A DNA stretch of 64,000 bases, taken from Atopsyche davidsoni (Eukaryota > Arthropoda > Insecta > Trichoptera > Hydrobiosidae). A program made the translations under genes and the position numbers. The stretch lies in assembly GCA_022113835.1 (NCBI GenBank), contig JAILWY010000001.1, forward strand, positions 3,348,001-3,412,000. The letters run 5' to 3'. Every line of letters begins with the position of its first letter. Position 1 is the first letter of the stretch. Positions 58,701 through 61,425 of the stretch are shown piece after piece. Below the pieces are notes generated by a model. The model was given only the letters and a program-made list of their open reading frames with translations. It was not told where the DNA came from and did not search any database.

Positions 58701-61268
58701 TCCAGGCCGCAGCCCCGCAGCCCCGCCCCGCAGCCCCGCAGCCCCGCAGCCCCGCCCCGCAGCCCCGCAGCCCCGCCCCGCAGCCCCGCAGCCTCCGCCC
58801 CGTCCTTCAGCCGGCCACGATGGGTTTATAGCACCCGCCTTGATGGACGGCGCGCCGCCGCCATCACTTCTTTTTTTCCCCTCCCTGAGAGTATTCGCTG
58901 GTTTTATGGGGAATTCAGAAATTCGTTTGCTTATTGGTTTTTTTATAAAACGGAAAATTGTATCTGATAAGTAAGTATTATAGCTTTATACATTTCTTCT
59001 TCGGATGCCACTCCTCAGAGGAGGTCAATGACCAATTCCTAATTCCAATGCCTCTTTTCCATGTTACCTCTGTGTATATTGTTATTATATGGGTGTTTCA
59101 ACTCCGTAGTCCTGAAAGAATATGTTGTAATTCATAATTTTCCTGTAATTTCTGTTGCAGAGAGCGTGTATCAGATGCCAGACGACGGAAGCCGCTTCTA
59201 CGCCGCCTTCACGACCGGTTCCAGTGACGGGCTAGTCGGTTCAGCCATTTGTAGTTTCAGCATGAGCAACATCCAGGAGGTTTTCTCCGGGAAGTTCAAG
59301 GAACAAGCTTCCTCCAGCGCGGCCTGGCTTCCTGTCCTGCGCAACAAGGTACCAGAACCCCGTCCAGGAACCTGTGTCAATGACACGGAGGCACTGCCAG
59401 ATACCGTACTCAACTTTATCAGGTAATCATAGGTTCTACTAACGAGTAAACTAATTAGTTTGTTTTAAAACATATTTCCACAATCGCAACCGATAAATAT
59501 GAACGTTGAACTGCTTTTATACAAAGTAAACTCTATAGTATCTTTCAATTTGGTTAATTTGTTAAACTTGAGGATATAATTTTATTGCAATTTAATTCCA
59601 ATTTACAAATTTTCAGATCTCACCCTCTGATGGATGAGGCTGTTCGTCAAGACTTTGACTCTCCAGTCTTCTACAAGCGAGACCTCACACTCACTCAGCT
59701 GGCAGTGGACAGACTGTTTGTGGATATGTTGGGAAATGACCGTCATTACACTGTCTTCTATGCTGGAACTAGTACGTTTCACTTTATCCTGACAACGCTT
59801 AAGTCATCACATAACGATAATCATTTCCACTGGTCAGTCACAACTTTGTTAATACTTTCAGATGATGGACACATCTATAAAATTGTACAATGGGTGACGA
59901 TGAATGGCTCCACGCGGTCCAGCTTACAAGACATATGGAGAGCATCTCCTGGCGAGACGATAAGAGCCCTCAAGCTGTCCAGAGAGCATGCGTCATTGTA
60001 TGTGGCCACTGATCTGCGGATACGTCAGTTTCCATTGGTTACTTGTTCTAAAAGGTATGCAATAACTATAACTATGCATAATCACTTACAATGGAATAAT
60101 TCATAATTAAAAAATTATGTTCACTAACATAATTTTCAGGTATGACAGTTGTGTTCGTTGCGTGCTGGATCCATACTGTGGTTGGGACAAAGACATGAGC
60201 AACTGCAAACCTTATCAACCCGGTCTTCTTCAAGATGCATCAAACTCAACGACAGGACTCTGCGAGAACTCAGTAATGAAGAAAACTCTTGTGGTCTCTT
60301 ACGGTCAGAGCCTTCACTTGAGCAGCTATTTGACCATGCCTGAAGTCTTCAAATCCCAGATGGTTACCTGGTTTCATTATTCCAAGGAGCGAGGACGTTA
60401 CAAGATTAAATTTGGGTAAGTGTGGATAAATATATTTTTTTTGTATAGATGAAAACTAATTTCTTATTTTATGCTAGCTTATCCATCGGATATTATATCA
60501 AGATATCATATGTTGTTTTAGGTCTGAAAGAATGATAGAAACTATTGAAAATGGTTTAGTTATACTATCTGTAACAGAAGGAGACGGCGGCAGATATGAA
60601 TGTTTCATGGGTCCGACTCTCATAGCTTCTTATAACATAGAAATAGATGCTCATAGGTACGTCAGCACTTTAATGTATTTAATGCAAGTTTATGAACAAA
60701 TTTAGCAGTTTTTAAAATCCAATTTAATAATTTCCAGATGTTCTCATCCCAACAAAACCCAGGAATATAAGAAGATTTATTCAGATTGGTGTCACGAGTT
60801 TGAAAAATATAAAAATGCAATGAAAGCTTGGGAGAAAAAGCAACTGGTAAGTTGTTAACATGCTGCACATATAACATACGGACTTATTTTGATTTTTGGA
60901 GTTTTTTTTAATAGTCATTTTACATTAATATAGAATCAGAACTTAATAATTTACAAAATAAAATATCAATATTTTATAGTGGTGTTAAAATATTACTTTA
61001 AATCATTTCAATCCTCTACTTTCCCAATTGTATTGTCGGTCTCAGAAATCAGCCCCTTAAAACCAAACAATTATTTTCATTACCACATACCGGGCCGGTT
61101 TATCGAAATCTACAATATATATTCATCAGCAGTGATTATATATTTATTATATTTTTGTTTATTTAAATATAACAGCTCATGATTATTTATCTGTTTCAGC
61201 AATGCACGAAGCACAACAACAGCCAACAGAATATGTTGTCAAATGAGATCTCATCGACCCTCCGGTGA
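6435..61268 (+). CDS. Sema-2a: Class 2 secreted semaphorin (Sema-2a type), 12 exons, 5' end missing
   Basis: Joining 6435-6522, 32713-32764, 45937-46107, 47273-47540, 57355-57585, 59161-59422, 59617-59771, 59862-60054, 60140-60415, 60522-60656, 60738-60846 and 61200-61268 gives one open frame of 668 residues plus a split first codon; all introns are GT-AG and the phases agree. Domains, numbered from the first whole codon: Sema about 5-460 (YVGAMDRLYKL, CGTNAH, YAGTNDGHIYKIVQW), PSI about 470-498 (CVRCVLDPYCGWD), Ig about 515-608, then a basic tail. No membrane segment or GPI signal is visible, which is why I call it class 2, the secreted invertebrate class. Family members guide axons through plexin B. 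Fly Sema-2a is about 720 residues, so roughly 50-60 N-terminal residues, including the signal peptide, lie upstream of the window. NxS/T sites are frequent. The paralogue Sema-2b is not fully excluded. The gene call is very secure; the 2a assignment is moderately secure. Confidence 0.96.
9329..9603 (-). mobile_element. LINE-family fragment, antisense
   Basis: Has TTCATGTTTTTTTCTAAGGG, GTAGTGGGTCC, TTCTGCAGCAAGCCGCAGAA followed by ACAATAGC, and CATTACCGATCCTTTGCATG in the order found in other copies (28649-28970, 35623-35856). It ends at GAGCAACAGAATGAAGAAAG. Confidence 0.6.
11225..11425 (+). mobile_element. SINE tail, uninterrupted insertion site of the intron-3 mariner
   Basis: TTTCTTTAATCATCTTCTAT, then GTGTGAGCTAATGTGCCTAA and TTATATTAGTAAAT, match the tail of the tRNA-derived SINE at 46437-46517. 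The sequence TTATATTAG is unbroken here. The upstream part (from 11225) has no clear tRNA head, so this is a fragment and its left edge is a guess. Confidence 0.5.
14561..14770 (+). mobile_element. tRNA-derived SINE
   Basis: The order is GGCCTGGGTACATTGGTTCA, TGATTGTTAAAAATTCTCAA, a tRNA-like head (TTAGTACAATGGATAATGCA as the A-box side; loop CATGTAA giving a Thr-type TGT anticodon; TTCGAATCTCAC as the B box) and the tail TTTCTTTAATCATTATCGGT. The same blocks recur at 46181-46517. An intact tRNA cloverleaf is not formed, so this is not a tRNA gene. Confidence 0.7.
15057..15250 (-). mobile_element. LINE 3' end fragment, antisense
   Basis: Starts TTCTTCTTCATGATGTGCCT, CTCCTCAGACGAGGTTGGCG, ACCATTTTACTGAGCATGCT and runs through GAAAAGCTTGCTTATTGCTG, CTGCCCAATAG to TTACAAAGCT, collinear with other copies. 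Confidence 0.7.
15288..15476 (+). mobile_element. Inverted-repeat element with hammerhead-ribozyme-like core (Penelope-type)
   Basis: Left arm ATACTTGAGTGATTTTCCAC (about 15290) is the exact reverse complement of the right arm GTGGAAAATCACTCAAGTAT near 15389. Between them lies TTGATAA (15334-15340), a 6-bp stem GCCAAC/GTTGGC (15342-15347 with 15355-15360), GAAAC (15361) and CGGTC (to 15370). This is the order of a type I hammerhead with a tiny palindromic stem III (ACCGGT). The tail TTAAAATGGAATTCCACCAA, GTACTCTCTGTCAAAAATAT is shared by the other copies. Minimal hammerheads of this layout are known from Penelope-like retroelement ends; family membership here is inference. Confidence 0.6.
16320..16348 (-). 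repeat. Short fragment of the hammerhead-like element
   Basis: AATGATTTTCCACATTTTTA followed by TTGCTAAC resembles the left arm of the elements at 15288 and 34539. Confidence 0.35.
16577..17735 (-). pseudogene. Decayed DNA-transposon protein gene with frame breaks
   Basis: Minus-strand frames carry, in order, CCDTTAFNTGRFNGACAILE, RELLLVCRHHVYELVLKAVF, SPDTPMFKKFRENW, DDYRELVELCVIFLGG, SPPKAMHQARWMARAIYSLK, DDFVSEKSKQFLSRL, YLRVVNDTAERAVKM and VQEHRKLYPDCKKTTL. I know this set from proteins that are repeated in many arthropod genomes and behave like transposase genes; I cannot name the superfamily. The frame shifts near 17180-17195 and again upstream (around 17660 and 17560), so it is a pseudogene. 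GGGTGTCCCTTATATGACC at about 16580 may be the right terminal repeat. The 5' side is cut by a TA microsatellite near 17740. Confidence 0.7.
17737..17765. repeat. TA microsatellite
   Basis: TATATATATATATTATATAT type run directly at the 5' edge of the decayed transposase. Confidence 0.8.
18046..18782 (-). repeat. Tandem duplication of about 345 bases containing a LINE tail
   Basis: Copy A ends near 18437 and copy B spans about 18437-18782. Shared blocks in the same order are TTCACTGGGCATAT, GAGCCAGTGTTCATG, TTATATAAACCTTT, AAAATATCACGAACGAAG, GTAAGCATTTTTCATACTAA, TTTAGTTTTAGTCAATAAAT and TATTACAAGCATGTTTAT. Copy A keeps the fuller LINE 3' tail (CCTCACGTCAGAAGAGGTTG), antisense to the semaphorin. 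Confidence 0.8.
22200..22545 (+). mobile_element. Decayed C-terminal end of a LINE reverse-transcriptase ORF, sense
   Basis: The + frame reads SVICEVLRLYRRIFKIPWVD followed by RVTDEQIRGTL. This matches the common non-LTR motif in which a W/L-YRR-ILRIPW-DRVTNEE-V block follows the reverse transcriptase. Later frames show LIVQGKIK and LVRLAQNRDIFYEIVTSLL before the final TGAGGAGAGGCATAAGAAGA. The last part aligns with the short 3' copies found all over the window, which shows those copies are tails of this LINE. Stops and frameshifts make it inactive. Confidence 0.7.
22940..22985. repeat. Small hairpin (ACACTAAC / GTTAGTGT)
   Basis: AAAACACTAACATTAGCAAA, AAGTTAGTGTT forms a stem of 8-9 bp with an 11-base loop. 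It is too short for a microRNA precursor. Confidence 0.4.
24008..24051. repeat. Interstitial (TTAGG)n telomere-type repeat
   Basis: Four exact TTAGG units start in GGGTTAGGTTAGGTTAGG, followed by degenerate units (TGAAATTAGG, CTAGGTTAGG). Intron 1. Confidence 0.75.
24280..24500. promoter_or_regulatory. Candidate conserved intronic element with homeodomain-type sites
   Basis: A GC-rich patch (GCACCGCGGCGGCCACCACG, CCGAGGCGGAGGCCGCGCCG) brackets a dense ATTA/TAAT cluster (ATCATTAATTATATTGTCAA, TTAATAAATTAATTTG, GGTAATTAATGACC). It shows no repeat signature and stands out from the AT-rich surroundings. The regulatory role is inference. Confidence 0.35.
24587..24619. repeat. AT microsatellite
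   Basis: Pure (AT)n of about 16 units in intron 1. Confidence 0.9.
27838..28078 (+). mobile_element. LINE-family fragment, sense
   Basis: Reverse complement of the usual copies: TGCATGGCTGCCATTCTGTA, TGTGTAAAGGATCGGTAATG, GAGTAGTG, CCTGCTATTGTTTCTGTAGC, TTGCTGCAGAAGGAG, then GCTCAGTGAAATTAGGAGAG, GCACTTGATGAAGATG. It lacks the middle part of the 3' tail. Confidence 0.65.
28649..28972 (-). mobile_element. LINE-family fragment, antisense, most complete tail copy
   Basis: Runs from GTGCCTCTCCTCAGAGGACG, TTGACGACAATTTCATTGAG through TGTAGTGGGTCCTCGG, AAAAGTCTGCCTACTGCTGC, TTACAAAGCTCTGGCGTTTA, TACAGAAACAATAGCAGTAC to ATTACCAATCCTTTACACAC and ATGGTAACCATGCATAAGCA. It is a useful reference copy for the family. 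Confidence 0.7.
29826..29841. repeat. Short (TTAGG)n run
   Basis: GGTTAGGTTAGGTTAA, about three units, in intron 1. Confidence 0.55.
32713..32764 (+). CDS. Sema-2a: Sema-2a exon B (52 bases)
   Basis: This very short exon completes Met29 and adds DRLYKLKLTDISQSHCE (residues 30-46). It is bounded by TTTCAG and GTAAGC. The GAMDR-LYKL sequence across the preceding 26-kb intron matches the conserved class 2 blade-1 strand, which secures the join. It is easily missed by gene finders because it lies alone between introns of 26.2 and 13.2 kb. Confidence 0.94.
34094..34450. repeat. Tandem duplication with about 183-base step
   Basis: ACTTTGATAGTTAGGAACAT...GAGCTCTGCTGCAGTG at 34094 recurs at 34277, and a third start (ACATTGATTGTTAG) is seen at 34431. 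Units carry AAATATACTTTG-type junctions rich in A. No homology to the named families was seen. Confidence 0.65.
34539..34727 (+). mobile_element. Inverted-repeat element with hammerhead-like core
   Basis: Near-palindrome: CTTGAGTGATTTTCCACATT, TTTATTTTTATTAGTTACCG, GTTTCG on the left against CGAAACCGGTCACTAATAAA and GAGGAAAATCACTCAAG on the right. The core reads GTGATAA, stem GCCAAC/GTTGCC (34596-34601 with 34609-34614, one mismatch), GAAAC, CGGTC. The tail matches the copy at 15288. Confidence 0.6.
35623..35858 (-). mobile_element. LINE-family fragment, antisense
   Basis: TTCATCTGGTGCCTCTCGTC, AGTTGGCGACCATTTCACTG, AAAGCTCTGTAGTTTAGATC, TACAGAAACAATAGCAGGAT and CATTACCGATCCTTTTAAAT, collinear with the copy at 28649. 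Confidence 0.65.
36321..36965 (+). repeat. Tandem array of a 191-base piggyBac-type 5' end, three full and one partial unit
   Basis: Units start at 36321, 36512, 36703 and 36894 with CACTAAAGGCGGGGCGGG, an exact 191-base period; unit sequences are nearly identical. Each carries the 16-base palindrome CGGGTACTAGTACCCG, and each internal junction has TTAACA just before the next CACTAAAGG, as expected for a TTAA-flanked piggyBac end. The fourth unit runs straight into the transposase-like fragment at 37015. High identity implies recent amplification, or assembly duplication. Confidence 0.85.
37015..37257 (+). pseudogene. N-terminal fragment of a piggyBac-like transposase
   Basis: An 80-codon frame from ATG 37015. 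An acidic N-terminus (DSEQSDNEEVEWSENDN) is followed by FLGQSGVVVMPSNPQQVQLF and IGNDLFDYMQI. This is the usual start of the piggyBac transposase core (F-G--G-----P--P---F-LF---L). The catalytic aspartate region is absent: the frame stops at TAG 37255-37257 and no continuation is recognisable. With the end repeats immediately upstream, this is an internally deleted piggyBac copy. Confidence 0.65.
37308..37388 (+). mobile_element. tRNA-Lys-like SINE head
   Basis: TTAGCTCAGAGATAAGACC (A-box side), GACTCTTAATC (stem-loop with a CTT anticodon as in tRNA-Lys) and GTTCTATACCCG (B-box side) fit a degenerate tRNA-Lys. The acceptor stem does not pair, so a SINE head or tRNA pseudogene is more likely than a tRNA gene. 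Confidence 0.5.
38255..38315 (+). repeat. Possible SINE fragment (B box and tail)
   Basis: ATGTGTGGGATCAAATCTCA followed by CTTGTG and TTTCATGTGTGAATG resembles the B box and tail of the SINEs at 14561 and 46363. Confidence 0.35.
39200..39375 (+). repeat. Diverged hammerhead-like inverted-repeat element
   Basis: GTGCGACTAGTTTCAACGGT on the left and TTGGTGAAACTAGTAACAAG on the right form inverted ends around TGGCACTTTCAAACGGAGCT and TTGCCAACGATAAATTTTGG. The GAAACTAGT box replaces GAAACCGGT of the other family. Degenerate. Confidence 0.4.
39600..39940. promoter_or_regulatory. Candidate conserved intronic element with perfect hairpin
   Basis: This unique-looking patch contains the perfect hairpin AAAGCCGAGG-GAG-CCTCGGCTTT (39670-39692) and a homeodomain-type cluster (TTATTAATTAATTTATTGG). 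Base composition is unlike the AT-rich flanks. Regulatory function is inferred only. Confidence 0.3.
41697..41902 (-). mobile_element. LINE-family fragment, antisense
   Basis: CTGCGTATTTCTGCTGCCCA, TAACAAAGCTCTGGCGTTTA, CTGCAGCAAGCTACAGATAC, CATTACCGATCC and GCAGCCATGCACGAGCAACA, collinear with the other copies. Confidence 0.65.
43000..43410. promoter_or_regulatory. Candidate conserved intronic element
   Basis: About 400 bases of mixed composition, apparently non-repetitive, with several TTTATCG/CGATAAA, TTTATTGCC and CATAAAA motifs that resemble Hox/Cad-type sites. Open frames here have no family resemblance. Function is inferred. Confidence 0.3.
43652..43719. repeat. AT microsatellite
   Basis: Pure (TA)n over 68 bases, the longest in the window. 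Confidence 0.95.
43740..44070. promoter_or_regulatory. Candidate regulatory element with paired nuclear-receptor half-sites
   Basis: Within a GC-rich, non-repetitive patch, TGACCTTGG (43830-43838) and TCAAGGTCA (43848-43856) are two extended half-sites in everted orientation, 15 bases between the AGGTCA cores. TCAAGGTCA is the known site type for FTZ-F1/ERR-class receptors. Binding is not shown; this is a motif match. Confidence 0.4.
44308..44700. mobile_element. Large inverted-repeat element with two opposing hammerhead-like cores
   Basis: The left arm has the minus-orientation core (GTGACCGGTTTCGCCAACCT, TTCACGTTGGCATTATCAAA, about 44401-44441), preceded by AGTACTTGGTGGAATTCCAT. The right arm has the plus-orientation core (AGATAATGCCAACGTGAAAG, CTTGGCGAAACCGGTCACAA, 44611-44649) and CATGTGGAAAATCACTCAAG. 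About 160 bases lie between. Penelope-like elements often carry such inverted terminal copies, so this may be an internally deleted one. Confidence 0.6.
45261..45325. repeat. 38-base near-perfect palindrome plus a related half
   Basis: AGGGGCAATCTATTATAGG pairs with CTTATAATAGACTGCCCCT (45261-45298), one mismatch outside the centre. TCTATTATATAGTCTATAAT (45302) repeats the arm. It may be a hairpin-type MITE end. Confidence 0.6.
45641..45722 (-). repeat. Inverted fragment of the piggyBac-end repeat
   Basis: GTAATTTGTATATTTGTAAT, AGAGTCAAGGAATTGAGCGG and CTTAGTCA are the reverse complement of bases about 105-180 of the 191-base unit at 36321, with small differences (CAAACGATGACAAAATCTAA). Confidence 0.75.
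45724..45903. mobile_element. Inverted-repeat element with hammerhead-like core next to exon C
   Basis: CTTGAGCGATTTTCCACATG, then the minus-strand core GTGACCGGTTTCGCCAACCT, TTCACGTTGGCATTATCAAA, a short join, and the opposite arm ACGAACATGTGGAAAATCAC. The shared tail GGAATTCCACCAAGTACTCT ends 34 bases before exon C. Confidence 0.6.
45937..46107 (+). CDS. Sema-2a: Sema-2a exon C
   Basis: This phase-0 exon of 57 codons (residues 47-103) starts RDSLSLEPSN and ends CGTNAHSPKDWVLY. It carries the family signatures CVSKGK, CRNHVRVIQP and LYVCGTNAH, with four conserved cysteines. The acceptor is TTTCAG and the donor GTAAAC. Third codon positions are almost all G or C, unlike the AT-rich DNA around it. 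Confidence 0.95.
46181..46517. mobile_element. Two head-to-head tRNA-derived SINE pieces
   Basis: The left arm (46181-46269) is the reverse complement of the right arm (46436-46517 plus 47138-47146), over about 88 bases with few differences. The right piece has the tRNA-like head (GGTTCGTTAGAACAATG; CATGTAA loop; GGGTTCAAATCCCACA B box). GGCC at 46305-46308 marks the 5' end of the left copy, as in the SINE at 14561. The left arm retains the unbroken tail TACTAATATAATTAGGCAC. Confidence 0.7.
46518..47137 (+). mobile_element. Mariner-type DNA transposon relic with TA target duplication
   Basis: Terminal repeats AAGGTGTCCCAAAATTA at the left and TAATTTTGGGACACCCTA (with one gap) at the right, flanked by TA (46516-46517 and 47138-47139), sit inside a SINE tail. 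The right 120 bases (about 47016-47137) are an inverted copy of the left part: TTCATACAAAATATGGTCGG at 46703 recurs reversed at about 47033-47052, and GCGTTACA likewise. The catalytic part of the gene is absent. Confidence 0.8.
46573..46980 (+). pseudogene. Mariner/Tc1-type transposase, N-terminal DNA-binding part only
   Basis: A 135-codon frame with LTAAVRKFHTKYGRNSV, SSTVKRLIEKFRETEFVGDA, HTGRPKTRRS, NPGTSIRRRGQELQISRSSL and ILTKDLCIHAYKMQ, followed by a TAA and TQELKPNDHV in frame. These are the two helix-turn-helix regions and linker of a very common arthropod mariner family. The usual continuation with the DDE/D catalytic domain (over 200 residues) is deleted, so the product could bind ends but not cut DNA. 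True start is likely at the KMKRYMIKQ methionine near 46627. Confidence 0.8.
47273..47540 (+). CDS. Sema-2a: Sema-2a exon D
   Basis: This exon encodes residues 104-192 plus one base, from LNLTHLPRHEYIPGIG to LKYDSKWLD. It contains the class 2 landmarks GIAKCPYDP, NSTAVWV, LYAGTNAEFT and RTLKYDSKWLD. The acceptor ends CTCCAG and the donor is GTAAGT. It has likely N-glycosylation sites at NLT and NST and very high GC at third positions. A (CCTAA)4 run starts 34 bases after the donor. Confidence 0.95.
47574..47606. repeat. (CCTAA)4 run followed by a C tract, just after exon D
   Basis: CTAACCTAACCTAACCTAACC followed by a run of ten C's begins 34 bases past the exon D donor. It is the complement of the TTAGG telomere unit. 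Confidence 0.75.
48390..48510. repeat. G-rich minisatellite in intron 4
   Basis: GCGGTTGCGGGGGTGCGCGG, GGGTGGGCGGTTGCGGGGGT and then GGGGCGGGGGCGAGGGTGGG on the + strand, with about two copies of GGGCGGTTGCGGGGGTG. Several runs of three to five G in the sense strand could form a quadruplex in the nascent RNA. Frames crossing it are composition artefacts. Confidence 0.7.
49603..49782 (-). mobile_element. LINE 3' end fragment, antisense
   Basis: TTCTTCTTCATCCACTGAGC, TGAGCCAGTATTCATGG, TAGTGGGTCCTTCTACACCA, AAAAGTCTGCGTATTGCTGT and CCAGTAGCATTATTATAT. Confidence 0.65.
51800..52200 (-). mobile_element. C-terminal fragment of a second LINE (RNase H / Cys-rich end)
   Basis: A minus frame (51849-52199) reads TAVYKNTCGISFESTQLLTG then HGVMRSYLRRFHLTSDDTCP, CDDITPQTVIHPVGSCPIF. 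The QLLTGHG-YL-RF stretch followed by C-C---H---C is the standard 3' part of Jockey/R1-like non-LTR polyproteins. It starts and ends abruptly, so it is a fragment. Confidence 0.7.
52638..53480. repeat. Three-copy tandem repeat (281- and 331-base steps)
   Basis: Starts at 52638, 52919 and 53250 with TTTGTTAATTGATACTGTGA, CAGTGCTTATAAAGGCAG. Shared inner blocks are CCCACATGGTGTAAGC, TTTTCGGTTTTCACGCGAAT, GAAAATCTGGAAAAAATATA, GATGCGTAAAACATCACGGC and GGGTCTCTCACTAG. The third copy has a large inner deletion. Family unknown. Confidence 0.85.
53815..53882 (-). mobile_element. Possible tRNA-like SINE head
   Basis: On the minus strand GGCCAAGTGACGTGGTTGAG, CGCTTAATTACAGACTCGCA, GGTCCCGGGTCGGAGACC has an A-box-like (GTGGTTGAGCGC) and a weak B-box-like part. 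It could be chance in a GC-rich patch. Confidence 0.3.
54720..55020. promoter_or_regulatory. Candidate conserved intronic element
   Basis: Mixed-composition, non-repetitive DNA (CGATGGGCGGACATTCTCTT, CCACGCGTAAAGTTTCGGCC, CCATAAAACG) between AT-rich flanks. Regulatory role inferred from composition only. Confidence 0.25.
57225..57330 (-). mobile_element. LINE 3' end fragment just before exon E, antisense
   Basis: TTGCTTCTCTTCAGAGGACA, TCGTGGTTTTTTTCATGG, AGTGGGTCCCCGGGTCCTTT and ACCACCGTTTTATATTTA mark the family. It ends about 25 bases before the exon E acceptor. Confidence 0.55.
57355..57585 (+). CDS. Sema-2a: Sema-2a exon E
   Basis: This exon completes Lys193 and encodes residues 194-269, from TNFVGSFDSGQYVFLFF to EFPFYFDEI, then one base of Gln270. 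FFRETAVEY, NCGKAVYSRVARVCKKD and WATYLKARLNCS are nearly invariant Sema-domain stretches. It is bounded by TTACAG and GTAAGT. It is the last of the three exons with extreme third-position GC. Confidence 0.95.
58705..58800. repeat. C-rich minisatellite in intron 5
   Basis: Units of GCAGCCCC, some with an inserted GCCCC (CGCAGCCCCGCAGCCCCGCC repeated). The minus strand is strongly G-rich. Confidence 0.85.
59001..59040 (-). mobile_element. Very short LINE 3' end piece
   Basis: CTTCTTCGGATGCCACTCCT, CAGAGGAGGTCAATGACCAA matches the terminal motif of the LINE family with small changes. Confidence 0.45.
59161..59422 (+). CDS. Sema-2a: Sema-2a exon F
   Basis: This exon completes Gln270 and encodes residues 271-356, from SVYQMPDDGSRFYAAF to LPDTVLNFI, ending with two bases of Arg357. 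GSAICSFSM, GKFKEQASSSAAWLPVL and VPEPRPGTCVND are class 2 Sema landmarks. It is bounded by TTGCAG and GTAATC. It starts the compact 3' block of exons, and its codon composition is intermediate between the GC-rich exons C-E and the AT-richer exons G-L. Confidence 0.95.
59617..59771 (+). CDS. Sema-2a: Sema-2a exon G
   Basis: This exon completes Arg357, encodes SHPLMDEAVRQDF to VFYAGT (residues 358-408) and gives one base of Asn409. HPLMD and PVFYKRDLTLTQLAVD match the class 2 consensus; the following MLGNDRHYTVFY strand is more diverged from the fly protein as I remember it. It is bounded by TTTCAG and GTACGT, and the next intron is only 90 bases. Confidence 0.94.
59862..60054 (+). CDS. Sema-2a: Sema-2a exon H, end of Sema domain
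   Basis: This exon completes Asn409, encodes DGHIYKIVQWVTMNGS to LVTCSK (residues 410-472) and gives two bases of Arg473. YAGTNDGHIYKIVQ is the canonical seventh-blade strand. The middle part (SSLQDIWRASPGETIRALKLSREHAS, read as two stretches around residues 427-452) aligns with the family but is clearly less conserved. It is bounded by TTTCAG and GTATGC. Confidence 0.94.
60140..60415 (+). CDS. Sema-2a: Sema-2a exon I, PSI domain and first half of Ig domain
   Basis: This exon completes Arg473 and encodes residues 474-564. The PSI domain (YDSCVRCVLDPYCGWDKDM) has Cys477, Cys480, Cys486 and Cys495, with Cys470 from exon H. The Ig domain follows, with SVMKKTLVVSYGQSLHL and the core tryptophan in MVTWFHYS. 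At the B-strand position where Ig domains carry their canonical cysteine, codon 60324-60326 is AGC (Ser535). It is bounded by TTTCAG and GTAAGT. Confidence 0.95.
60522..60656 (+). CDS. Sema-2a: Sema-2a exon J, second half of Ig domain
   Basis: This exon completes Gly565 and encodes residues 566-609, from SERMIETIENGLVILSV to YNIEIDAH. The F-strand signature GDGGRYECF holds Cys592 (codon 60601-60603), the usual partner of the missing B-strand cysteine. It is bounded by TTTTAG and GTACGT. Third positions are mainly A or T, in contrast to exons C-E. Confidence 0.95.
60738..60846 (+). CDS. Sema-2a: Sema-2a exon K, post-Ig tail
   Basis: This exon completes Arg610 and encodes residues 611-646 in phase 0 at its end: CSHPNKTQEYKKIYSDW, then CHEFEKYKNAMKAWEKKQL. 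The IYSDWCHEFEKYK stretch is a strong, specific class 2 semaphorin signature beyond the Ig domain. It is bounded by TTCCAG and GTAAGT. Confidence 0.95.
61200..61268 (+). CDS. Sema-2a: Sema-2a last exon with stop codon
   Basis: This phase-0 exon follows a TTTCAG acceptor. It encodes QCTKHNNSQQNMLSNEISST-LR (residues 647-668) and stops at TGA 61266-61268. The tail is short, hydrophilic and has no membrane anchor, as expected for a secreted class 2 protein. The tail itself is poorly conserved, so the call rests on the intact splice site, the correct phase and the position just after exon K. Confidence 0.87.
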   Translation, partial: QCTKHNNSQQNMLSNEISSTLR

Positions 61269-61425
61269 TAAGCGAGTGTTCTTGCGAGAATCACAACTAA
61301 GAGACTGCTCGGCAGACCTGTACCATCACACTTTACAACATTCTGTGATATATAATAAACTGTTCAATATTGTTACATTGGAGCTTGGCGCTTTGAATAA
61401 ACAGAAGGATTATTGTATCTCGATG
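61269..61425 (+). other. Sema-2a: Probable 3'UTR with polyadenylation signal of Sema-2a
   Basis: The sequence after the TGA is AT-rich and has no continuing frame of interest. A canonical AATAAA lies at 61396-61401, 128 bases past the stop. The cleavage site is inferred at roughly 61415-61425. Further downstream AT-rich sequence could support a longer alternative 3'UTR, so the end is not certain. Confidence 0.5.

Larger units (their letters stand above)
57586..59160 (+). other. Sema-2a: Intron 5 of Sema-2a (1.6 kb)
   Basis: GTAAGT donor and TTGCAG acceptor. It holds a GC-rich unique-looking stretch at 58350-58640, a C-rich minisatellite at 58705-58800 and a short LINE tail piece at about 59001-59040. 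No gene is seen. Confidence 0.85.
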
